Shown here: piece after piece, positions 16,513 to 26,100 of the stretch
Layout: the number at the start of each line of letters is the position of its first letter
Position numbering within the stretch: the stretch's first letter is position 1
From: Gammaproteobacteria bacterium
GTDB taxonomy: Bacteria > Pseudomonadota > Gammaproteobacteria > HK1
Direction of reading: 5' to 3'
NCBI GenBank assembly: GCA_012103455.1
Contig: WLWT01000001.1
Span: 3,293,288 to 3,357,287, forward strand
DNA length: 64,000 nucleotides
Made by a program: the position numbers and the translations under genes
The notes under the pieces: generated by a model
Database searches by the model: none
Told to the model about the DNA's origin: nothing
Seen by the model: only the letters and a program-made list of their open reading frames with translations

Positions 16513-18735
16513 TTAGAACGCTGCCCGTCGAGCCGCGCGGGCAGCGCGCTCCAACCACTCCTGCGCGTATGCGGGAGACTCGCCACCGCCCACCACCAGG
16601 CCGGCCCAGGCATAGGCAAATTCATCGGCCAGCGAGGTCGCAAAAGACACGGGATCATCCACGCTCAGCGTCACCACCAATCCACGGTCCTCACCACGCT
16701 CGAATGGATCCAGATGAAACAACGGTTGCTCAACAGGATGGGCACGCGCCCCGATCAACATATTGGAACTCGGATTGATCTCGATCGGCGTGCGCCAACG
16801 GGCTAGCAGCCGCGCGAGAGCGTCACGGATCCCTTTGAGCATTGGCGCGTCGTGGCGGCACGATACTTCCACTAGTTCGTCCTTCGCCGCACGGGCGCGC
16901 AGAATATGCCCCATCACTTTGCGGCACTGTCCGGGCAATCCATCCAACCGTAGGCGCGCGCCGCCAATGCTCTGCCACAACCTCGGGCGGCCGATCTCAC
17001 GCACCACGGCCCGCACAGCCCCCACATCCATGCCCAAATGTTGCACATGGCGCCCGAGTTCGTCTTGCGCCGCAACTAAAGCGCGAGCCTCCACGCCGCC
17101 GGTCATATGAGTGCTAACGAAATCAAGCATCCACGACAAGTCGAAAATACGCTCCAACCGTGGTTGCGTGACATAAGGATGGTCTTCGCACCAGGTAGTG
17201 GGATCCAGCCCCAGGGCAAAAGCATACCCGAGCCGATCCCCTCTTTCCATCAACCCCCACCAGAACGGCTCGTGCACAGCACGCAGACCACTTAACAAAT
17301 GACGGAAATCTTCGCCCACATGAACGGTTAAGCGAAGCGGCCGTACACCTGCCCAGTGCGCCGCTGCGCGGCGAGATGCCGCCCTCAGCATCCGCAATGA
17401 ATCAGCCAGCGTCCACAACGGACCTTGCAACTCCCGGCCCGCGACATCCAGACCTCGAATAGCTTGTAGCAACAAGGGGTCATATTGAATATACGCAGCC
17501 AGTCTGATCGCCGTAATGTAGTGACTGCGTATCTGGTCAATCAGCGAGACTGGCCGATCCCGTATGAAATGCAAAGTCCAGCTAAGCGCAGGATCTCCTT
17601 GCTTAGTATTGACTCGCTGCGCAATACGGGCGAGCTGCCGAGTCTTCGAATAGTCCCCAGGCGCTTTACGAAGCTCCAGTTTTTCAACCACTAAACCCGG
17701 TTCTCGTTCTAGCGCGGCGCGCGCCTCACTCGCCGCACCTGAAGTGTGAAATTCATCAATGCGGTCAAAGTGCTGTTTGAACGTATCCAGACCCGAGCCG
17801 GTAGGGCTATGCACCAAATGCCGGTAACACAGCACGCGAATACGGGTCATCTGAAGCCATAACTGCAAAACCCTACGGCTCCACAGAGAACCAACATGTT
17901 GCCCGATGTAATCAAGGCACCGGCGGTTGAGTGCCAACTCGCGTTCAAGGGCGCCAACACTTTGAGAGGGCCGCTTGAGCTGGCTTCTCGCACCGGCTGT
18001 CAGAATCAGAAACTCATCCAGTTGAGTCTCGCGCAAAATGGACGATGGCCCCATCCGTCCCCGTATCAGTTCGCCCAGGGCTTGATGCACCCCTGGACGG
18101 GGAGCTAAGAAGTCCTGGCACGCGCCCCGTCCATAGCGCATCCAGTACCAGAGCACACAGCGGCACACTAACGCCCGGCGCAACCAACCTTGCCACTCGG
18201 CGGTATTGGCAAATCCATCCGGGCACGTGCTGATCGTTCTGAAATTCTTGCGCCGCGTGAGTTCTAACCAGATATCAGGAAATGGCACCGCCGCGGTGGC
18301 ATGCACATGAAGATGGGCGGTAGGTTCTAGGATACGCAGCGTATCATCCAACAACCGTATCCGCTTCGCCCGCCCCGCATCCGCGGCACTGATAAGCAGA
18401 TCCGGTGGCAAGGCGAGACTCACCCACCGCCACCGCAAAATTTCCTCTCCCGGCCGCAAACCGTCAGGCCGCAATCGCAAGTCAGCACCGTCACGCTCCA
18501 GTAGCCGCCGGGCTTGGCGCATCAGAAAGCGGTCTAGCCCCTCTTCACTGGGACCGCGGAGCATAGTGAGTTCATCGGCGGGCCGCGCGTCAACGCCTAG
18601 CTGGCGAAACCGATCGGCCAAATATTCGTTCAGCTTTCGAGTAGAGAATGATGTCCGACCGGTTCTAAATGCGGAAATGCTCGCAAATGGGGCCGCTAGC
18701 GCTTCTGCTTGAGCTAACCCAAGGCGGGTGTTCAA
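16513..18735 (-). CDS. rdrB: RdrB, divergent adenosine deaminase of the RADAR system
   Basis: 740 aa. The deaminase metal and catalytic motifs are HLHVHA (141-146), HVGEDFRH (472-479), IEINPSSN (651-658) and TLSVDDP (689-695), spread over a large protein, which is the RdrB pattern; housekeeping adenosine deaminases are about 340 aa. RADAR couples an AAA-like ATPase (RdrA) to RdrB, which converts adenosine (in RNA or nucleotides) to inosine on phage infection. The start overlaps the rdrA stop by 4 nt (ATGA, 18732-18735). All four motifs are intact, so the enzyme is probably functional. Confidence 0.85.
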   Translation of the reverse strand: MNTRLGLAQAEALAAPFASISAFRTGRTSFSTRKLNEYLADRFRQLGVDARPADELTMLRGPSEEGLDRFLMRQARRLLERDGADLRLRPDGLRPGEEILRWRWVSLALPPDLLISAADAGRAKRIRLLDDTLRILEPTAHLHVHATAAVPFPDIWLELTRRKNFRTISTCPDGFANTAEWQGWLRRALVCRCVLWYWMRYGRGACQDFLAPRPGVHQALGELIRGRMGPSSILRETQLDEFLILTAGARSQLKRPSQSVGALERELALNRRCLDYIGQHVGSLWSRRVLQLWLQMTRIRVLCYRHLVHSPTGSGLDTFKQHFDRIDEFHTSGAASEARAALEREPGLVVEKLELRKAPGDYSKTRQLARIAQRVNTKQGDPALSWTLHFIRDRPVSLIDQIRSHYITAIRLAAYIQYDPLLLQAIRGLDVAGRELQGPLWTLADSLRMLRAASRRAAAHWAGVRPLRLTVHVGEDFRHLLSGLRAVHEPFWWGLMERGDRLGYAFALGLDPTTWCEDHPYVTQPRLERIFDLSWMLDFVSTHMTGGVEARALVAAQDELGRHVQHLGMDVGAVRAVVREIGRPRLWQSIGGARLRLDGLPGQCRKVMGHILRARAAKDELVEVSCRHDAPMLKGIRDALARLLARWRTPIEINPSSNMLIGARAHPVEQPLFHLDPFERGEDRGLVVTLSVDDPVSFATSLADEFAYAWAGLVVGGGESPAYAQEWLERAARAARRAAF

Positions 18736-20786
18736 CTGCCCAGGACCTTGTTCTTCAGATCAGTATCAAACCTGGTAGCTCCCGTGCTCGGCACCATGGC
18801 AAGCTCATAACAATCCAAGGCCCGCCCACCGCCTGGGACGAAGCACGAATCGGCAAAGAATGCTTCATCAGCACTACTTTTATCGTGAATATGCAGGAAC
18901 CCAAATTCCCTTTCCGCTATGTCGCTTACACCAGAGAGAGAACAAATCAGCGCTAGCCACCAATCGAAGTCGCTTCCGTTTTGGTCAAAAAACCCAACCC
19001 ATGCATGGAAGACGGACTCTCTAGTGTGTCCTGCGCCCGTAGCACATTGCACAAGACGTTCGTTCCACGCTGCTCCCAGCTCTAACCACTCCGCGGGACT
19101 CGCTGGTAACGGGCGCGGCATGGGCCAAGGCAGCAAAGTCCGTCCAGCAGCAGTCATCACCTCGGTCCACACCAAGCTCAACGACCTACTGGCCAAGCGC
19201 GGCCCGTTCAACTGAAAGTGCTCAGGAAACTCTTGCGCCAGGTCTAGAGCCAAGACGTGTCTAGGAAAGACAGCGAATGCCTGTGTGTAGCCACCACCGC
19301 CGTCTTCAGCGTCGTCGTCATAGGGTAGCCACTGAAAGCGGGCGAAATCCAAGCTTCGAAACCACTTGATCGAAATCTGCGCACCCTGAGATCCTGGACA
19401 AGAGACGTGACCCGCAATACGCGGCGCCGGCGCGAATTCAAACGGCGCACCAGTAATTTCCATCGATCGATTCGCTGGTTTGTCTCCACCCAACAGCGTA
19501 GGCCTATCAAGTACCCACAAATCGTCTTCGCGGGGGGTAGTGACCAGTAATTCCACGAAGTCACGCACTCCGCTCCAGCCATACTGCCCACTTCCCCAAC
19601 GATCGTAGAAATTTTGCAATGGCCTGAAAGCTAAGGTGAAATCATCCGGATTTTGCCGTTCTCTTATAAATTTACTCAGCGTGGCTTTCTGCTTCTCCGG
19701 CTGCTCGTTCTCCAAAGCATTCCAGCACTCATCCAAAATCTTCCCTAACGCCATACCGGCCGCCACCGGCATCCAATCTAATACTGCGGAAACCGGGATA
19801 CCTAAAAGCCATTTGATGTTCGAGCCTGGGATGGTTTTCTGGCGCAACTTCGGTCCCAACTGACGGCTCTGCTCCCTGACTTCATCTATCCAACTGTCTG
19901 TTACCTGCGTCGAGATATCGGCGCAAAAGTCGCGTAGGTATTCGGTTGTTAAAACAAGATCAAGATTCCCGAGATCCGCTGTAATCAGATAAACCAGCCG
20001 CTCGTGCCGCAACAATCGCATGGCCTGGAGCAGATCCCGCACTCTGCGTACTTGCAGATCCACGTCGTCAACAGGCAACACCAGCAATCCGCCCTGCGGA
20101 AACAATCCATACCGACCTTGTTCCAGCGCGGGCAGTAACTTGTCCATAAACCCTGCCCACTGGGCCTCAAGATCATGCCAACTCCCTTGCTGTTCTCCCT
20201 CCCAGACCAAGTACTCGGCAAAGTCCTTAACCATCGCCCCTTGCAAAGTACCAGCCGTCCACCCTACGGTCGCTATACGCTGTAAACGGCGGTACTGGCC
20301 TTGAAGTGAATTATCATCCGGCTCAACATCGTATTCATCCGCGCACAGATTGAGGCTATCCCGGCTAACTGTCCGCACCAAAGGTTCGAAAGCTTGAATA
20401 ATCCAGCTAAGAATCGGTAAATCCGGCGGCAGTGGATCAAAGTCTAAAGGCGCCAGGGCCCGCACCAGTGCGTTCATTTCCCTGAATTCATTAGATAGCG
20501 ACTTAAAGTTTTCCGGTCTGCGCCACCCTTTCAACATCGTCAGCAACAACGAAGTCTTACCCGCCCCTCTTTGGCCTTCCAACATAATGATATTAACGTG
20601 ACGGCCTGGCTCCGGATCAGCCCATGGCAGGGTATCCTTATCAGTGCGTTTGGCGGTTCCGGCCTTCGCCGCCTCCCGTAACAACCCGTGAATCTCTCGG
20701 ATAATGTCTTTTTCCGAGCCGCTCAACACCTCATCGGGCAATACCCGGGTGTCATAGGCTAGGTGCCGGCTTCCAGCATCTGACAT
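18732..20786 (-). CDS. rdrA: RdrA, ATPase of the RADAR system
   Basis: 684 aa. Walker A GQRGAGKTS (71-79) and a Walker B-like GGLLVLPVDDVDLQVRR near residue 240 mark a STAND/AAA-type ATPase, followed by a long C-terminal region with no domain I recognise. With the RdrB gene directly coupled behind it, the identity as RdrA is well supported by order and motifs. The gene leads a minus-strand operon; 117 bp separate it from the divergent ectC gene, so both promoters lie in that gap. I see no accessory rdrC or rdrD. Confidence 0.85.
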   Translation of the reverse strand: MSDAGSRHLAYDTRVLPDEVLSGSEKDIIREIHGLLREAAKAGTAKRTDKDTLPWADPEPGRHVNIIMLEGQRGAGKTSLLLTMLKGWRRPENFKSLSNEFREMNALVRALAPLDFDPLPPDLPILSWIIQAFEPLVRTVSRDSLNLCADEYDVEPDDNSLQGQYRRLQRIATVGWTAGTLQGAMVKDFAEYLVWEGEQQGSWHDLEAQWAGFMDKLLPALEQGRYGLFPQGGLLVLPVDDVDLQVRRVRDLLQAMRLLRHERLVYLITADLGNLDLVLTTEYLRDFCADISTQVTDSWIDEVREQSRQLGPKLRQKTIPGSNIKWLLGIPVSAVLDWMPVAAGMALGKILDECWNALENEQPEKQKATLSKFIRERQNPDDFTLAFRPLQNFYDRWGSGQYGWSGVRDFVELLVTTPREDDLWVLDRPTLLGGDKPANRSMEITGAPFEFAPAPRIAGHVSCPGSQGAQISIKWFRSLDFARFQWLPYDDDAEDGGGGYTQAFAVFPRHVLALDLAQEFPEHFQLNGPRLASRSLSLVWTEVMTAAGRTLLPWPMPRPLPASPAEWLELGAAWNERLVQCATGAGHTRESVFHAWVGFFDQNGSDFDWWLALICSLSGVSDIAEREFGFLHIHDKSSADEAFFADSCFVPGGGRALDCYELAMVPSTGATRFDTDLKNKVLGS

Positions 20787-20903
20787 AGCTATCTAATCCT
20801 TACTTGACGGTGCTTGCGCATCCGCGCATCCAATAGTTGGTGGACGCACAAGCGCTATCGTGTTACATGCGTGCGCGAAACATAACTACGGAGAGCAGCA
20901 GAT

Positions 20904-21287
20904 GTGATTGTACGCACATTGGACGATCTCAAAGCGAGCGGCGCCTATAGGGAGAACCCCGGTGTCTGGTCCAGCGCCCGCTATCTTTTGAAAGAAGACG
21001 GCGTGGGCATCACGTTGACGCAGACCACCATCGCCGCTCACTCATCGCAAACGCTTGAATACAAAAACCACGTGGAAGCGAACCTGGTGATCGAAGGTAA
21101 AGGCACCTTGACCGATGTGGCCACGGGTACTGTTTACAAGTTGAGCCCGGGCTCCATGTACACCCTGGACAAGCACGATAGACACCACATCGAAGCGCAC
21201 ACCGCCATGCGCCTGGTCTGCGTATTCCTGCCGGCACTGGCGGGACCCGAAACCCATGACGAGGACGGCTCCTATCCGCTGCTGTAA
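20904..21287 (+). CDS. ectC: L-ectoine synthase (EctC), orphan
   Basis: 127 aa, start GTG with GGAGAG 9 nt before. The sequence follows EctC along its length: MIVRTLDDLK, YKNHVEANLVIEGKGTL, LSPGSMYTLDKHDRHH, then MRLVCVFLPALAGPETHDE. The cupin metal-binding positions are present. EctC closes N-gamma-acetyl-diaminobutyrate to ectoine. No ectA or ectB is nearby, so it is an orphan ectC: either it uses substrate from a distant locus or import, or it has been recruited for another cyclisation. It is followed by a PaiB-like gene and an acyl-CoA ligase on the same strand. Confidence 0.9.
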   Translation: MIVRTLDDLKASGAYRENPGVWSSARYLLKEDGVGITLTQTTIAAHSSQTLEYKNHVEANLVIEGKGTLTDVATGTVYKLSPGSMYTLDKHDRHHIEAHTAMRLVCVFLPALAGPETHDEDGSYPLL

Positions 21288-21329
21288 AGTTAGCCGGCAC
21301 GATTCATCACTTCCCCCGAGTCCAACGCG

Positions 21330-21965
21330 ATGTACCAACCGCGCGCCTTCAAAGAACAACGGTTGCCCGTTCTGCATGCGCTGATGCGCAATGAACCCTT
21401 CGCCACCTTGGTGATAAACGGCAATGGCGGTCTTAGCGCCAACCAACAACCGCTGCTCCTGGACGCCGGCGAATCGCCCTATGGCACCTTGCGCGGCCAC
21501 TTGGCCAAAGCCAACCCTCTTTGCGGGGAAATAGCCGATGGCACCGAGGCACTGGTCATCTTCCACGGACCGGAGCGCTATATAACGCCCTCGTGGTATC
21601 CGTCAAAAGCTGTGCACGGGAAAGTCGTGCCGACGTGGAATTACGTCACCGTGCACGCTTACGGTACGGTGCACACGGAGCATGACGCTGGCTGGCTGCG
21701 GCGGCATCTGACGGCTTTGGTCAACCATCAAGAACAGAACCTCGACAAGCCGTGGGCACTAGCCGACGCGCCGCAGGCGTTCATTGATCGGCAGCTATCG
21801 GCTATCACCGGTATCGCGATCGAAATCGAGCGTCTTGAAGGAAAATGGAAGGTCAGTCAAAACCGGGCGGCGGCTGATCGGGCCGGCGTTAGCCGGGGTT
21901 TGCGCGAGTCGGGCACGCCAGCGGATCTTGCGTTGGCGGAACTGGTCGATGAATACGGCCCATGA
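21330..21965 (+). CDS. PaiB-type FMN-binding protein
   Basis: 211 aa with the family signature MYQPRAF at the start, GTLRGHLAKANP, YITPSWYPSK and VPTWNYVTVHAYG. These split-barrel flavin-binding proteins are annotated as negative transcriptional regulators after Bacillus PaiB, although a DNA-binding domain is absent and many may be flavin enzymes. It starts 42 bp after ectC and ends 27 bp before the acyl-CoA ligase, so the three may be an operon. Confidence 0.8.
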   Translation: MYQPRAFKEQRLPVLHALMRNEPFATLVINGNGGLSANQQPLLLDAGESPYGTLRGHLAKANPLCGEIADGTEALVIFHGPERYITPSWYPSKAVHGKVVPTWNYVTVHAYGTVHTEHDAGWLRRHLTALVNHQEQNLDKPWALADAPQAFIDRQLSAITGIAIEIERLEGKWKVSQNRAAADRAGVSRGLRESGTPADLALAELVDEYGP

Positions 21966-21992
21966 GTTAGAACCGGCTTGGAGAGAACACAC

Positions 21993-23657
21993 ATGCTGGC
22001 GCTACCTAAAAACCAGTGGACTATCGTCAACGCCGTCAAAGCGCAGGCGCAGCAGTACGGCGAGCGTGTGTTTTGTACCTTCGCCGATGGTTCGGAACTC
22101 ACTTTCGCCGGCTTTGATCGCGAGTCAGACGCTTTAGCCAGTGGCCTTGCCAATCTCGGCGTGGAATCACAAGACCGGGTCATGATGCTCGGTTACAACA
22201 GCAAAGCATTCCTCATTACATGGCTTGCCGTCATGAAACGCGGGGCCATTTTCGTTCCCATCAACACCGAACTCAAAGGCGCGTTTTTACAACACCAGTT
22301 TCAAAACTGCGCACCTAAAGTGATTTTTGTGGATGGCGAGTTACGCCATGCCCTTAGCACTATAGACACCAGCACTATAGACACCAGCACTATAGACACG
22401 AATGGCGCAGACACCGCTGGCGTGGAAGTTGAATACACGGTGCTGACCAATCCCGGCGCAGCGCCTATCACACCGCTCGCCCGGTCCGAACTGCGCCACT
22501 ACGCCGATCTCGCCGCCACCGCCGGGCAAGCCGATCAGGCAGTAACACCCGTGCCCGCCGATATCTGCACCATCATGTACACCTCCGGCACCACCGGCCC
22601 ATCCAAGGGTGTATTGATGCCGCAGGGTCACTGCTTTTTATTCGGCCACAACGCCGCCCGCTGCTTCGCAGTCACCGCAGACGACGTCATGTACATTTGC
22701 ATGCCGTTGTTTCACGCCATGGGCTTGCCCATACAACTCATCGGCAGTTTGATAGCGGGCGCATCCGTTCACGTGGTGCGCAGGTTCTCCGCCACCCGTT
22801 GGCTGGATGATATCCGCGCCTGCGGTGCCACCATCACATTCGGCTTGGGCGTGATCCCCGAATTTATTTTTCGCCAACCAGCCACGCCCCACGACCGCGA
22901 TCACCAACTGCGCAAGATGGTGGCGGTGCCTATTGCCAATGAATGGGGAGCCGCCTTCGAAGAGCGCTTCGGTCTCAAATTACTGCAAGGTTATGGCATG
23001 ACCGAATGCAATATTCCGTCGTGGTATTCGCTCACCGATCCGCTAGTGCCGGGACGGGCAGGCCCGGTTATCGACGAACACTTCGAAGTGCGCATCGTGG
23101 ACTCACAAACCGATGAGCTATTGCCCATAGGCGAGGTCGGCGAAATCGTCATCCGCCCCAAGCAACCATCCTGTTTCATGGCCGGTTACTTCCGCATGCC
23201 GGAGCGTACCGTGGAAGCATGGCGCAATTTGTGGTTTCACAGCGGCGATGCTGGACGCATTGATGAGCATGGCCGGCTCTATTTTGTAGACCGGATAAAA
23301 GACTGCATCCGCCGCCGCGGCGAGAACATCTCATCGTTCGAAATCGAACAAGTGCTCAATGATCATGAGCACGTCTCGGAGAGCGCCGCCATTGGTGTGC
23401 GGGTAGAAGATGCCGGTGGCGAGGAGGAAGTCAAAGCCTGCATCGTGCCGATCGGCAATCACCGCGATCCGGTGGTGCTGTTGGATTGGTGCGCCGAACG
23501 CATGCCGCGTTATGCGGTGCCACGCTACATAGAATTCGTCTCGGCGTTAGCCAAGACGCCCACTGGCAAACTGCAAAAACAAGGATTCAAGGACGCCGGT
23601 GTTACGAACGACACTTGGGATCGAGAAGCAGCCGGCTATGTGATCGCGCGGGATTAG
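21993..23657 (+). CDS. Acyl-CoA synthetase, AMP-binding class I (CaiC/FadD-like)
   Basis: About 554 aa from ATG at 21993 (GGAGAG 7 nt upstream); a TTG 15 bp earlier overlaps that site. The ATP loop YTSGTTGPSKGV, the QGYGMTEC motif, the hinge YFVDRIKDCIRRRGENIS and the C-terminal catalytic-lysine stretch KTPTGKLQKQGF are present. It adenylates a carboxylate and forms its CoA ester; closest in feel to crotonobetaine/carnitine-CoA ligases, but the substrate is not readable. Residues about 122-136 contain STIDT three times, encoded by an exact 15-bp tandem repeat. Confidence 0.85.
   Translation: MLALPKNQWTIVNAVKAQAQQYGERVFCTFADGSELTFAGFDRESDALASGLANLGVESQDRVMMLGYNSKAFLITWLAVMKRGAIFVPINTELKGAFLQHQFQNCAPKVIFVDGELRHALSTIDTSTIDTSTIDTNGADTAGVEVEYTVLTNPGAAPITPLARSELRHYADLAATAGQADQAVTPVPADICTIMYTSGTTGPSKGVLMPQGHCFLFGHNAARCFAVTADDVMYICMPLFHAMGLPIQLIGSLIAGASVHVVRRFSATRWLDDIRACGATITFGLGVIPEFIFRQPATPHDRDHQLRKMVAVPIANEWGAAFEERFGLKLLQGYGMTECNIPSWYSLTDPLVPGRAGPVIDEHFEVRIVDSQTDELLPIGEVGEIVIRPKQPSCFMAGYFRMPERTVEAWRNLWFHSGDAGRIDEHGRLYFVDRIKDCIRRRGENISSFEIEQVLNDHEHVSESAAIGVRVEDAGGEEEVKACIVPIGNHRDPVVLLDWCAERMPRYAVPRYIEFVSALAKTPTGKLQKQGFKDAGVTNDTWDREAAGYVIARD
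22356..22400 (+). repeat. In-frame 15-bp tandem repeat within the acyl-CoA ligase
   Basis: Three copies of AGCACTATAGACACC (the last ends in G) encode STIDT repeats in a surface loop of the ligase. The unit length keeps frame whatever the copy number, so alleles with other counts would still be coding. Confidence 0.95.
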
Positions 23658-24285
23658 AGGCGCGCCAGCAACATCTCGATTCACGCCTGTAGTTCGCGTT
23701 GCCGCTCTTTTCAAGCAACACAAACGTTACGAGAAATCCCCACCAAACACCGTTCGCCCGGCTGCGCGCCGCCGCCACCGGCAGCGCGAGCAGATAGGCC
23801 ATCATTGGAAAAGCGATCAACGTCGCGCCGGTTATGCACCCGGCGCCAAATCCGGCGGCGAATGCCACCGGCAATAGCGGCACGGCGCGGAGCCTGAAGC
23901 CACCGGCGACACCAGCCACCACCCGCCTCATAATCTCGGGATCCACCGTGATCACGGCGTACAAATCCAGCGCTAATGCGCCAACCGTTCCCAGGACAAG
24001 CACCGCGCACAGGCGTGCAGCCATATCGTCCGCCGCCGCTGGCACCATTTTGCAGCCGGCGCCAAAGTCGCTCAGCAGCACTTCGCGCACAACGCAGGCG
24101 GGAGAGAAGAACGGCGCCAGCACCAGGATAATCACCGCCGGCCCGCCGTAGCCGGTGAGCCCACGAACATAGCCAGCGAGGGTGGCCACTGCCGCCAAAA
24201 TGGTAACCGCAAACAAAATGGTAAACGCGAACGGATCATGCGGCTCGAATTCAGACACACACTGCACCGCGCGACAACGGCGCAC
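23602..24285 (-). pseudogene. TauE/SafE-family permease, C-terminally broken
   Basis: The N-terminal half is good: a hydrophobic start, GLTGYGGPAVIILVLAPF (the first family repeat motif) and FGAGCITGATLIAFPMMAYLL (the second). After WWGFLVTFVLLEK the frame runs into a charged tail read from the end of the convergent ligase gene, and one or two helices of the normal about 250-aa protein are missing. TauE/SafE proteins export sulfite or organosulfonates. The gene is probably truncated by the junction near 23700. Confidence 0.6.
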
Positions 24286-24374
24286 GGACCCTAACCGGCG
24301 CCAATGAACTTGTACATCCGCACGCCGATGTGCTACCTAGCCCCGCAACCAGTAAACAGTACATGGGACCACCG

Positions 24375-25337
24375 ATGGCTATAGATGGGGCTTTTGGCCG
24401 CGAGCAGGTGATTTCGTCAGAGGAACTGGCGCCCTATCTCACCCGCAACAACTGCGATGGCCTGATCCAACTCGCCGGCCATATGGCCTTGATGGTTGGC
24501 ACCGGTTTTCTGATCTATTGCTCGCTCGATAGCGCTTGGGTATGGGCAGCGATGCTCGCCCACGGCATCGTCCTCGCTTTCTTGTTCGCGCCCGTCCACG
24601 AGTGCAGCCACCGCACACCGTTTAAGTCGCGCCGGCTCAACGACACCGTGTATTGGCTAGTGGCCCTTATCTACCTGGTACCACCCAACTTCTTCCGCTA
24701 CGCCCACGCCACCCACCATAAGTACACACAGATCCGCGGCTGGGATCCGGATATGGTGCTGCCACGGCAGGCGACCCTCTGGCACTACCTCTACTACGTC
24801 TCGGCGTTCCCTTTCTTCAAACGCAATCTGCTCTGGCTACTGCGCCATGCCGGTGGCCGCATCACCCCCAGTCAACGTTATTACCTGCCGGCCAACAAGG
24901 ATACGGTGGTCATTGGGGAAGCGCGCATCATCTGGCTCATCTACGGTGCCATCGCCACCACCGCCTTTTGGTTCGAGTCGTGGGCGCCGGTGACCTATTG
25001 GCTATTGCCGCGCTTGATGGGCGAGCCCGTGATGCGCTGGCTCCGCATTGCGGAGCATGGCGAGTGCCCGGAAACCCCGGATCTTCGAGAGAACACCCGC
25101 ACTACTTACGCACCGCGCTGGTTACATTTTCTATTCTGGAATATGTCCTATCACGCCGAGCACCACTTAAGCCCCATGGTGCCATTTCACGCCCTGCCCC
25201 GATTCCATGAGCGCGTCAAAGACGAGGTGTTCCCGGCAGCGGACTCCTATGGCGCCGTGCACGCCGATGTGCTGCGCAAAATCACTAGCGGTGAGGGCGT
25301 CACGTGGGAGGCGGGTGCTACCCATAGCACAGATTAA
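24375..25337 (+). CDS. Fatty acid desaturase-family protein
   Basis: About 320 aa. Three histidine boxes are visible: HECSH (after FLFAPV), HATHH (after FRYA) and HAEHH (after NMSY), the di-iron ligands of membrane desaturases and hydroxylases. Hydrophobic helices lie before box 1 and between boxes 2 and 3. ATG at 24375 has GGGA 6 nt ahead; ATG at 24363 is possible. The compact size and the HAEHH box also fit alkane or carotenoid-type hydroxylases, so the substrate is open. It stands alone, with a gene graveyard downstream. Confidence 0.8.
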   Translation: MAIDGAFGREQVISSEELAPYLTRNNCDGLIQLAGHMALMVGTGFLIYCSLDSAWVWAAMLAHGIVLAFLFAPVHECSHRTPFKSRRLNDTVYWLVALIYLVPPNFFRYAHATHHKYTQIRGWDPDMVLPRQATLWHYLYYVSAFPFFKRNLLWLLRHAGGRITPSQRYYLPANKDTVVIGEARIIWLIYGAIATTAFWFESWAPVTYWLLPRLMGEPVMRWLRIAEHGECPETPDLRENTRTTYAPRWLHFLFWNMSYHAEHHLSPMVPFHALPRFHERVKDEVFPAADSYGAVHADVLRKITSGEGVTWEAGATHSTD

Positions 25338-25654
25338 CCAGTCTCCAGCCCCGCCATGCCGTCTTAATAGTGCGCATGGGCGCACGGAACTAACGCCGTT
25401 CTCGTCTATCACATAGCGTTCAACCTTGAGCGTTTAAATAATGCATGAATTTACCAAGCAGAGGCTGAATCCACTGATCGCCAAGAGCACCAGGCGCACG
25501 GTTCTACGGCTGGCGACGGGCATCACATGACTATTATCAAGCAGTATGGTCAGTGCTCGCTCAAACCACGCCGCAAGCCGCCGCCGATGTGCGGCTCTGC
25601 TGGTACCCCGCGCCGAGCCGGTGCTGCCGCAATGGCGCTCGCTTCAAGAAAGGC

Positions 25655-25690
25655 GATGTGCTGGTGAAATTCGACTTTCACCAGCACATC
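25655..25690. repeat. Perfect 15-bp inverted repeat with 6-nt loop
   Basis: GATGTGCTGGTGAAA and its exact reverse complement flank TTCGAC. One arm is coding-like (GDVLVK), so the second arm looks like a copied inversion of the first, not an evolved terminator; there is no T-tract after it. Confidence 0.8.
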
Positions 25691-25764
25691 TGTTGAAGCG
25701 CAGCTGTACCACGTCGCCTACGAAGCCGAGACTAGGCCCGGCGGTGCACTTGCCTACCGCCAAC

Positions 25765-26100
25765 CGCGGCTGATGGTCGGCGATACGCGGATACCGCGCG
25801 AGGCGATAAGGGCCGCCACTGTATCTCCATAATCGCTGGCCCAGCCGTGCTGGCCTACCCAGGAACAGTGTTCTATGGTATCGACTCCAGCTAGAGCGGC
25901 GGCCTAGATGCCGTCGCTGCCATGGCAATGGGCTGCCACCGGGCGTTGCCGCGCATGGGCTTGCTTCACGATGGCATCAAGGGTTGGCTGATCGAATTGT
26001 GCGCCGCAAAGTTTAGTCCTCGCTGTCATCACCCCGCCGGTGGCCATTACCTTCGATGAGATCAACGCCGCGGGCACATTGGCCTTCAATGTGAAAGACC
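25765..26100 (-). pseudogene. Amidohydrolase (imidazolonepropionase-like) relic
   Basis: On the minus strand the translation reads ARGVDLI, then after a frameshift KVMATGGVMTARTKLCGAQF, then RPVAAHCHGSDGI, an in-frame TAG, and LAGVDTIEHCSWVGQHG with IRVSPTISR. This is the central part of metal-dependent amidohydrolases: HCHG and IEHC carry metal-binding histidines. One frameshift, one nonsense codon and missing ends show it is dead. Confidence 0.75.
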
